From Calamus simplicifolius (Eukaryota > Streptophyta > Magnoliopsida > Arecales > Arecaceae): DNA of 64,000 nucleotides. Every line of letters begins with the position of its first letter. The stretch's first letter is position 1. The DNA lies in the NCBI GenBank assembly GCA_900491605.1, contig UESW01003880.1:1-64000 (forward strand). The letters are read 5' to 3'. This document shows positions 55,989 through 64,000 of this stretch, piece by piece. The position numbers and the translations under genes were made by a program. The notes beneath the pieces are model-generated. The model did no database searches. It saw nothing but the letters and a program-made list of their open reading frames with translations, and was not told the DNA's origin.

Positions 55989-57666
55989 GATATATATGAA
56001 GCGATTGAAAACCTGATGAAACGATGAGGGCCTGAGCTGTGGGATTTAGGAAGGACCTCGCCCATGGGATCATCCTCACGCTAGCCAACTAATTGATTTA
56101 AGGAAAAAAAAATTAATAATAATGTAACATGCTTAAATGGCCAGACCCACATTATAAGTGCAGTGCAGCGGCAGCTGATGGTTTTTGACCTTTTAGTTGG
56201 AAAACTCGGCACTGCGGCGGATAGTCGCTTGTTTTGCTCCGAAGCCACACATGGGTTGGGTCGCACTGACATCCCTCATCGTAAAATGCCCCACAACTCG
56301 TAGATAATAACATACGCATGCCCTCGTGTTTTGAAATTTTGAACCTTTTATGTGGTTAATTTGAAGTTTAGACAATCATGTGGCATGTTTATTTTTAGAT
56401 ATGATTGTCTTGTTGCATCTTCTTTCCAAACATTGGCATGTGTTATTTCCTTGGAAGCTCAAACTTGTTTTGTTGATTGGCCTGAGATTTTATAATTAAG
56501 ATAGATCATAGGAATTATAACCTATTGATCAAATCCAATAATTTTGTTATTTATGGTCCGATTCAAACTCATATATCTAAATCTTAAAAAAAAAATCAAA
56601 ATCTATATATAATCACATTTTATGAAGTTAAATTTTAATAATAGATCCATGAACTACTATTATAAGTATAAAAAATAAATAGTTAATCCTTCGTTTTAAA
56701 TGATGGCAATTTCATCTTTGGAGATCAAATTAAAACGCCTTCCAGAGCTAGGGTGAAACTAGCCATGTGATACAGGTCTATTTAGCACTAGAAAGGAATT
56801 AATTTTATCTTTTTATTAAAATACGTATAGGGGCGTGCCAGCGCCACCAAAAATATCCGTAAATATTTTTGGAAATATCCGTCGCCATATCTTTTCTTGC
56901 GAAGCAGAGACCCCAGATTACAGAAACCACTTCAATGGAAACCACCGACGGTTTTGAGAGCGGAAAACGGGGGGACCAAAAGAATCGATGGGTCCGCGTT
57001 CCCCAAAAATGGGGGCACATGAGGCTGCTGGTCTGGCAAATGGTATTCGCCTTCGGTGGACAGGTCCTATTTATGGCTGTGAGAATGGGCATGGTTGTGC
57101 ATTCAGTCGTAAGATTTTTTATTTTTTATTTTTTTAATTAAGATAATATATATTATCTAAATTTTGATCAAAATCTTTGAAGCTGATAAAATTGCTATCT
57201 CTGCTCGTGAAATAAACTCGCGCTTGCGAGCGCTTATCCGTTGACTGAGAGGAAAGTAAGTAATCATCATCATTATTATCGGGCCAACCAACCCAACCCC
57301 ACAACAACACAATCATGTGGTAAAACGAGAACAAAACCAACCAACAATGTCGGTGATTCCATCACTCTTTCTTACATCTCGCTTCCTTTCCTTCTCAACT
57401 GTACGCAAAATAAACCTCGCTTGTCAGTTAAATTTAAGGGCTATATCTCATGGATAGCCAACTGGTTATCATCATAATCATCATTATAAGCATCCTTGAA
57501 TGGAGCTTGACATGGCACAAGGATCACCAACTCAGCTCTTATCAATTGTTATGAGTGTACTGAATTTTAACTTAATTCAAGAAATGCCAAACGCATCATG
57601 AATCACTAGAAAGTTAGTCAAGTGCTAATTATTTTGCCATAAACTTGGTTCTAGCAAGATGATGTT
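55658..57666. other. Intergenic, with a long TA microsatellite
   Basis: (TA)n at 55927-55984. The ORF 56869-57141 (MEISVAISFLAKQRPQI) has no family match and no gene-like context. 57550-57665 is the inverted partner of 39584-39700. I see no gene. Confidence 0.5.
57550..57665 (+). repeat. Dispersed repeat, inverted partner of 39584-39700
   Basis: Ends CTAGCAAGATGATGTT, immediately before an LTR-like TGTTGAGAGG; its partner continues past the same point for another 20 bp before a different LTR. Confidence 0.85.
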
Positions 57667-57945
57667 TGTTGAGAGGTAAAATCATCATTGCGTTGATAAC
57701 CATGCGAAGGGGCTAAGATCAGTCCTGGCCCCCACCTGCTACACTACGCCCACAAAGAACAAGCTAACTAGTATGATTCGACGGATCGAGCAATCCGTAG
57801 CTCGGTTTCCTCGAGCGATACATAGCTCGGCTCCCCTGAGCAACCCATAGCTCGGTTTTCCTGAGCGATCCATAGCTCGGCTCCCTCGATCGACCCATAG
57901 CTCGGCTTCCCCGAGCGACCCATAGCTCGGCTTCTCATTGGATTG
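57667..57945 (+). mobile_element. LTR fragment of the TGATGAGG family, with 25-bp repeats
   Basis: TGTTGAGAGGTAAAATCATC, then ATTGCGTTGATAACCATGC, matches the LTR starts at 316 and 25971. From 57795 about six copies of a 25-bp unit (CCATAGCTCGGCTTCCCCGA) follow. It breaks off into unrelated AT-rich DNA. Confidence 0.65.
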
Positions 57946-58640
57946 TCTGTATAAATTATTATTGGATAGAAATAGATTGCGTTTGGTGCATAAATAGTAA
58001 TGTATAGATTATCATTGGATAGAAATAAATTGAATTTGATGCATGAATAGTAATGTGGATTGTTTACAAGATTGAATGATATTGTGGATTATCTACAAGA
58101 TAGATTACCATTGGATAGAAGCATATTGGGTTTGGTGCATGAATGGTAATGTGGGTTGTCTACAAGATAGATTACCATTGCATAGATTACCAATAATGTT
58201 GATTAATGTATTTGGTAATAAATGGATTGAAACATAACTTGCTTAGTATTAGCCAACTTTATGATAAAGATTTTAAAATTAGTTTGAACTATCTTTTTGC
58301 ATCGTTACTAATCTTGCTAGATAGATTACCAATAATGTTGATTACTGTGTTTGACATATGTTTGGTATATACATAGTAATATTGATTATTGTGTTTGGTA
58401 TGAAAATAGATTATTATTTACCAGTCATATAATATCAAATTCCTAAAATAGTCATAAATTAAATTTATTAAAAATTTATATATTATTATATATTTGATTT
58501 TTTTAAAAAATATTTATAAATAATAATATTTGAATTTAATAATCATTAAATTAAAAAAAATACTATTTTGTATATAACAACATAGGAGAGAGACTGGATT
58601 TAATGTTTCCATCCGCATATAAGTTTTCGATTATAGAGAA
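57946..58640. other. AT-rich sequence with degenerate ~60-bp repeats
   Basis: TTGGATAGAAATAGATTG and ATGCATGAATAGTAATGTGG recur about four times between 57965 and 58175; after that low-complexity AT. No gene. Confidence 0.5.
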
Positions 58641-58648
58641 GTTTTCGA

Positions 58649-60110
58649 TTAACGTGAAGATAGTTTCCAGCTGTCGGCTTCGATATCCACGAAGCAGCTT
58701 TTCACGTGAAGACAGTTTCTAGCGGTCAGCGATCGATGAGGATGCCGATACCAGCAGCCGCTTGACAGCATTTCACGAAGCAGCATAGCGCGGAACTCCG
58801 TCCTTGATAGCATGATCGAATGCGGGCACCTCTCCTCCGACTGAGTCGCCTCCGGGGCCACCGCTGACGGTGGGGCAGATTTCAGCTCCTCAAAGAGCCT
58901 CCTTCCAAACTCCCACACGTCCCTCGCCACCTTGTTGAACTCCGAGAAGGCTCCATGGGTAGTGTCGTTTGGGTTCATGAAGACCAGGCGGGAGACGATG
59001 GGGGATCGCCGCTGGCGGCGGGCACCGGAGGAGGACGAGGAGAGGTACCGGTAAGGGTGCTTGTAGGGGCGGAAGGGGGAGGACTTCATCTGGGTCTCCT
59101 CCTCGCTATCGAGAGGGAGCGGGCAAACCATGGCATCGCCAGCGACAAACCCGGCGCCGCCGCCAAAAGCCATGGGTTACCAGGCATCAATTTTGGAGGA
59201 CATCAGACGGTCAAAGAGCTCCCAATCCCTCTCGTCTACAGTAGAAATTTTATTGAGGCAGACGTCAGGTTCTCTTCAATCCGCCCTCACTCCTTCCACG
59301 TGGGCAAACAAGAAAAGGGATTTTCATCCCTTGACTTTGGAGGAGATGAAGTGGCAAAGTCTGACCCAACCTAAAAGTAAAAATCCACCACCCATCTTCA
59401 CCATGGTGGCAGAGCTTATAAAGGGCCTGGAACATAGAGATCCTAGCTTCCGAGCCCTGGAAGAAACAGAGAACAACGAAGGCATAGATGATTCGAATCG
59501 AGTTCAGAGTCAACTGCACCGGGACCAATCTATACCTATCTAATAAGTTCAAAATAAATGAGTGAAAAAGAAGAAGAAGCCCGCTCCTGAAGAACTCCTC
59601 GTACAGAGCTATCTGACCGGATCGATCGTAGGTCACCCTGTCCTTGAGTCCAGGCGAGGAGAGGCAAATGAAGCTAGGGACCCTATACCTACTCTTGAGG
59701 TCTTCCACTTCCTCAGCGGACATGGTGGAAGCCACCCCCCCGGCTCTGCCAAATCAGAGATGGCCATTGGAGGAGGGGCCGGACGGGCTGAGGACGATGG
59801 AGCTACCCTAGCTAGGGCTATCCTAGATGAAGGTGCCCTAGGGGAAGACACTCGAGGTGGCGGTTGGGCATCCATCGTTGAGCAGTCGCGGATGGTGATA
59901 CCCCCGACCGGTCGACGCCTTCGGTGCACCAGGGGAACCTCTTCCTCCTCCTCTTTCGAGGATCGAGAGGAGCTCACGACATGGCTCTTATCCTCTCTAA
60001 TGGCGCGATGGTCCATGGGCTCAAGAGGATGAGGACAAAAAGCAGAATGAAGCAAAAGGAGACTGACTTGATGTCGGGGAAAGAGAATGGAAATTTCAGA
60101 CTATGAAGGT
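58649..60110 (-). pseudogene. Antisense accessory ORF of a Tat-like element, with a PF04195-like 'gypsy type transposon' domain
   Basis: Minus strand. It starts near 60055 with a Ser/Pro-rich region, shifts frame, then reads SAEEVEDLKSRYRVPSFICL, RSGQIALYEEFFRSGLLLLF, HSFILNLLDRYRLVPVQLTL and NSIRIIYAFVVLCFFQG (59715-59480), the pattern of PF04195 proteins (a fold placing a region of 'F..GL..P.HPF...LL' before 'QL.PN..R....F'). It continues across frame changes as GWKSLFLFAHVEG and DWELFDRLMSSKIDAW, a stop, then MAFGGGAGFVAGDAMVCPLP and FSEFNKVARDVWEFGRRLFE to 58649. It lies antisense just 5' of a plus-strand 3' LTR, as seen for extra ORFs of Tat elements. Function unknown. Confidence 0.6.
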
Positions 60111-60590
60111 TCAAGGCTCAGGAGGAAGAAGATAACAAAGAAGACGATGATAGCATAAAGGTTGCCCTCAGGCGCGAGTGGCAATTTTATACCACCTTTT
60201 TGAATTGCCACGCCCAAGGCAGTGCCACACGGCCTTCTACTATTGCATGGGACATCCAGCTATCGATGATCCCGCCAGCGCCTCGGTTCTGCCCAGGGAG
60301 CGGGATTTGCGGCCAATGATAAGACGTGGAGAGCAGTGAAGAAATGATGGCACCTGCTTTTTCCCATTCTTCGAGAGATCTTCTCTCGGTGCGCCTGGTG
60401 CTGACGTCATCTTTCGCATTTTCACTTGATTACGGAAGGATTTTGAAGCGACATAGCCTCGGGAGGATGCACCACACCTTCGACAATTAAAGGCGCATGA
60501 AAGCTAGGGGTTATTATAAATTGTTGCGCTCCTTTCGTCCAAGGGTCAGCGGACGCATGGCCCCTCGAGCTCATGAGCGGGAGGGGCATC

Positions 60591-61314
60591 TTATGTGGCC
60601 GATGGTGCCACTTGGATGTTAACGACGAAGCTAACTTATGGCGTAGGCAGAAGCAGGTGGCCGCACTTCTCTAAGTTAGCCCTAGCGGCCCCGCCTTCTC
60701 CAAGTCGGCCTCAGCGGCCCCGCCTTCTTCAAGTTGGTCCCAGTGGTCCCGCCTTCTTCAAGTCGGTCGCCTGATAAGGTCAGGCTTACCTACCGCCTGG
60801 CTTGCATCGCCTGACACGATCAAACCCACCTACTACTTGGCCTGCGCAGCCCGACAAAGTTAGGCCCACCTATCATCTGACCTACGCAGTTGATGGGACT
60901 AGGCCCACCAACTGTCAGACTCATGTGCTCGATAGGATCAGGCCCACCAATCAGCTATTATTCACGTAATCACCATGAGTTTAGCAGACATTCCTCTTCA
61001 CTGAAATCCATGTGACTAATCCCCAGACGGGTACCAAAGGTCTATAAAAGGGTAAGAGAATCCAGAATAAATGGTACGTCCACACTTACACACTCTCTAA
61101 CCTAAGAAAATCCTCTAATACTCGAAACCTTCTTTTTTTCCAAAGCTTCTTCAAACTCTCTCGGCTGTGACCTCGGTTGCTAACTTGACCGTCGAAGGGT
61201 CTCCGCCGGAGCAACCTCTGGCCCTGGGATTTCTTGCAGGCCATCCATCCTGAAGAAAGCTACACTAGCAAACGACGTTCCTCGACGATCGATTCCAGTG
61301 ATCGAGCGTCAACA
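60591..61314 (+). repeat. 3' LTR of a Tat-like element
   Basis: Preceded by the purine tract GAGCGGGAGGGGCATC. It starts near TTATGTGGCCGATGG (compare TGATGTGGCTGATC at 40781) and ends ATCGAGCGTCAACA. A TATA box (TCTATAAAAGGG) lies at about 61030 and the R-U5 part has GACCGTCGAAGGGTCTCCGC, as in the other two LTRs of this family. The internal part 5' of 58640 is missing. Confidence 0.72.
60655..60905 (+). repeat. Degenerate ~30-bp repeats (CGGCCCCGCCTTCTCCAAG)
   Basis: About four units of GGCCCCGCCTTCTCCAAGT followed by about four looser units of CCTGACAAGGTCAGGCCCACC type, inside the LTR. Confidence 0.7.
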
Positions 61315-62382
61315 AATTGAGTACTAGGTAATTCATCCTCAACATACAACGAAGCCCAAAACTTTGACTATAAAACTTATGAAAAGATTCTATTTTCAAG
61401 AAAAAAGAAAACCCTTTTGTTTATAATTGGTGAACAAACCGACATTAATTTGTAATATTTTTTATGATGCATTAATTTGTAATATTTTTGCAACAAGTCT
61501 GCACCTATTAATTCAATTAACTTATTAGAAAACAAAATTATATGATCCCAAAAATTTAAAAGTTAATTAATACCTGATAAACTTAAGCTATAAGCACTTA
61601 AATTTTATTTATTTATTTAAGATAATTTTGAAAATATTATAACTTTTGCATGTATCATCAACATGGATGCATTTTTAAGATAAAAACGTGTAGTCATTTT
61701 TTATTGCTCATCTCAAAAGAATAGTATTTTAATTTATAATATCAATCCAAGACCTTATAAAGTTCAGTTTGCAAATTTCAAAGATGTAAAAGTTTTTTAA
61801 TTAACTATGTTTAATTATATCTATAAATGAAGGGTGAAACAAGATAATTAATCTCATTAATGTAAAAAAAAATGAGATAAAAAGGAGCAAGGCTGCTTCG
61901 TTAATTTGCCTGCATTTACTCTATTCATTCGCTTTGTTTTTTTTTGGAGTTGTTGCGATGACAAAATCAAGCAAAGCAAAAGCCAAGCGGCTCAAAAAAA
62001 AAAAAAAAAGCAGCAAGAAAAATCCACCAATAAAAAGATTAATGCATTCGAACTAATTAATGTTTATTTTATAAAGGTCGACACAAGCACGTTGCACGCA
62101 CGCTTAAACGATCCATAATTTTGCATGGCCACAATACCACGTAAAAATCATGAATTTAACTGTATTTAATTTTCTGGATCAAATGCATAATGGGCGCTCT
62201 AAAAATCAATATAATGACACTCATATAACTCGGGCAATTTTTAACAACCAACTTCAAAATCACGAGGCAATTAATCTCTGTCCCGTGAATTCGTTAAATG
62301 ACCACGTTTTCTAATAAACCAAAGGAGAGATCTTTGAGGCGAGACTAGAGAGCTGAGAGAGGAAAAGAGAAAGGACGGGAAG
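61315..62382. other. AT-rich intergenic region
   Basis: No gene seen. A run of 15 A at about 61996. The ORF 61906-62118 is lysine-rich through the poly-A run and not credible. Confidence 0.5.
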
Positions 62383-62661
62383 ATGGTGGGGTTGCGGTCC
62401 AGCTGGTTTCTGCTAGCAGTGGAACTGGTGTTGGCTTATTTATTGCCTTCCAGATTCTGGGTTTCGTTTTTTTATTGGATGAAACAGAGCAGGGGAGGCG
62501 ACGACAACCGAGGGATAGACGGCGTCAAGACTGTTCTCCTCTTCACTCCAGGCGCTCGGATCGCCACAGCTGGAGGTGGTCCCGGAGGAAGGCATCATTG
62601 CCGCTGTCTGCAAGACCAAGCGCTTGCATGCACATACATAAACGTGTTCCTCTTCTTGTAA
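62383..62661 (+). CDS. Small hypothetical ORF with an N-terminal membrane segment
   Basis: 92 codons beginning MVGLRSSWFLLAVELVLAYL, a plausible signal anchor, preceded by a purine-rich leader (GAGAGAGGAAAAGAGAAAGG) that resembles a plant 5' UTR. The second half is Gly/Arg-rich with no known domain. It could be the first exon of a gene, since sequences after it are non-coding. An opposite-strand ORF overlaps it. I do not recognise it. Confidence 0.25.
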   Translation: MVGLRSSWFLLAVELVLAYLLPSRFWVSFFYWMKQSRGGDDNRGIDGVKTVLLFTPGARIATAGGGPGGRHHCRCLQDQALACTYINVFLFL

Positions 62662-63380
62662 TCTTCTTCTTTTCATTTTATATTTCATTTTTTTTTTATT
62701 TTACTTTTTCAAATAATTAAATATTTATAATGAAAATATTTAAAAACTATAATTGTAATCACAGTACAAAGAATTATAGATGGATTTTGTTTTGCTACGT
62801 TACAATTGCTTTGCTTTGAGAACCTTACATATTTAAGCAGCGGAAACGCTGCATCCAGCTCTTCGATAGCTACGGATTTGGATGACAGTGAAACTCCGCG
62901 TTTGTCGTCAGCTTCCGCCCTCTAAAGCGAGCAAAGCTTATGAGAAATCGGCAAAGACGTCTCTCGTCTTCTCAAAGTACTGCTATATTTTCTTTCCTTT
63001 TTATCCCGTCTTCCCAAAGTACTGTGCGATTGTTTGGGCTTGGTAGAGGCACAGATATTTAGTCCAAAAAACGACCCATTTGCTCGGTGTCGTTCTCAAG
63101 ATCAGTGAGTAAAGACAATGGGAGTATGAGACTAGATTAGAAGGATGGAGAATAGGGTCATGGCCACCTACTCGTCTTTCAATTATAGGGCATCTGACAA
63201 TACAATTAAGCGATGATATCCTAGGGACGATATATGAAAAATCTCTTTTCCAATTATGGTACGACGTGCTGTGCAAGTTATTTCCTTTTCTAAACCGGAT
63301 CATTATTAGCAATGTTATCCTCTATATCTGCTCATAGAAACAGAGGGTATTAAATTATCTGCGACTGTCCCTTGCGTGTG
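62662..63380. other. Intergenic or intronic, no gene seen
   Basis: T-rich tract at 62685-62720. The minus ORF 63001-63312 has no family match. Confidence 0.4.
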
Positions 63381-63404
63381 AATGTTGGCAACGCGAGCAT
63401 CTAC

Positions 63405-63574
63405 CACCTCAAAAGTACTACCAAATGCAAAGAGGTTGGCCTACCACCACAATCCAATGGTGGTTGTCGTAATCCATACTCAAAACTTTAGCTTGTGTGT
63501 GTGTGGATTCAGACAAAAGAATACGTATACGGACCTCAAAAGTATTACCATATGCAAAGAGGTTGGCCTACCAC
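63405..63574 (+). repeat. Two copies of a 38-bp direct repeat
   Basis: AAAAGTACTACCAAATGCAA / AAAAGTATTACCATATGCAA, each followed by AGAGGTTGGCCTACCAC, at about 63410 and 63537 (127 bp apart), immediately upstream of the PGG exon. Confidence 0.85.
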
Positions 63575-63759
63575 AAGTAAGGCATTCAAGTCGTTGCTTT
63601 ACGAAATGTTTTGGTTGTTTTCGTTCCGCACATCACGCTAGAACAAGACGTAACAAGCAGGTTGCAATAGAGGATGCCAAACCTACTTCGGGTACCTTGA
63701 TAATAGTGGCGACACTTATAGCAACTATTACATTCCAAGGAGGACTAAACCCTCCAGGA
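63575..63759 (+). CDS. PGG-domain exon of an ACD6-like ankyrin-repeat protein (partial)
   Basis: The frame reads VRHSSRCFTKCFGCF, then ARTRRNKQVAIEDAKPTSG and TLIIVATLIATITFQGGLNP with PG following. The last part is the PGG domain (PF13962): a transmembrane helix ending in the NPPG signature, shared by ACD6-like membrane proteins with N-terminal ankyrin repeats that act in defence signalling. The frame meets a GTACGT donor at 63760 right after NPPG, where these genes normally have an intron. The next exon is not recognisable in the remaining 240 bases, and no ankyrin repeats are visible upstream, so the gene is partial or decayed. The start of the exon is uncertain. Confidence 0.7.
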
Positions 63760-64000
63760 GTACGTATTTAAGCATGATAGTGGGAGCCCAAGCCCTTCTC
63801 CTTCTCCTAATTATCGCATTGATTGTTATCCGTGTGGATTTTTTATCTGTTGTGGTACACGGATGCTCAAAGTTCGACCAGGTCTAGATTCAAGACTTGC
63901 ACTCTTCTTGACATTAGATCGGTCATGTGGCTTGCTGTCTTCTCCACAGCACTGGCATTTACAATTGTTATTCGAGATGTCTTTCCAGATTCAAGCGGAG
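63760..64000 (+). other. Likely intron start of the PGG gene; window end
   Basis: Begins GTACGTATTTAAG. A hydrophobic frame (IVGAQALLLLLLIIALIVIR, 63778-63840) is present but is out of the expected sequence for the domain's second half. A TCTTCTCCACAG acceptor-like site lies at about 63935-63947. Confidence 0.35.

Noticed and set aside
56869..57141. ORF of 90 codons considered as a host gene
   Set aside because: No domain, no promoter or UTR signs, ends in an AT tract.
59130..59543. Plus-strand ORF of 137 codons (MASPATNPAPPPKAMGYQA)
   Set aside because: It overlaps the recognisable PF04195-like frame on the opposite strand; no family match.

Overview
The window is nuclear DNA from a flowering plant. 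Support: a CACTA (En/Spm) transposon with plant-type TNP2 and Transposase_24 genes, several Ty3/gypsy LTR retrotransposons of the plant Tekay/Del and Tat lineages, GT-AG introns, long AT-rich intergenic stretches, and fragments of three plant gene families: AUX1/LAX auxin carriers, hydroxyproline O-galactosyltransferases and ACD6-like ankyrin/PGG proteins. The TE mix and LTR styles look more monocot than dicot to me, but the sequence alone does not fix the species. I see no complete host gene, tRNA, rRNA or CRISPR array. More than half of the window can be assigned to transposable elements.

Layout. 1-13348: the end of an LTR retrotransposon from off the left edge, whose LTR is split by a 12.1 kb CACTA element (732-12866; TSD CAA). 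The CACTA element carries two decayed genes on the minus strand, subterminal repeats of the GCGACGCA type, a GC-rich palindromic block and a 2.3 kb array of 83-bp repeats with a 332-bp higher-order period. 13766-20816: a minus-strand Tekay-like element with an open gag and pol but no 5' LTR, still flanked by a 5-bp TSD. 20817-25970: AT-rich intergenic DNA with small tandem and dispersed repeats. 25971 to about 34985: a plus-strand, stop-ridden Tat element. About 34985-39560: a minus-strand Tat element; the two are fused tail to tail. 40781-42558: a minisatellite-rich solo LTR. 43419-44285: an inverted duplication of an ankyrin gene fragment. 44404-46641: a Tekay-like solo LTR. 46777-47173: a chimera of LAX and galactosyltransferase exon pieces. 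47468-55657: a decayed plus-strand Tekay-like element. 57667-61314: Tat LTR pieces and an antisense accessory ORF. 63575-63759: a PGG-domain exon of an ACD6-like gene.

The points I find most worth following are these. (1) The ankyrin inverted repeat could be transcribed into a hairpin RNA matching ACD6-like genes, and a member of that family lies at the right end of the window. (2) Both Tekay-like elements have gag and pol separated by a short, in-phase GT-AG intron that would join the two frames if spliced. (3) The LAX/galactosyltransferase chimera keeps splice sites and so arose by capture of genomic DNA. (4) The 13.8-20.8 kb element lacks its 5' LTR yet keeps a target-site duplication.
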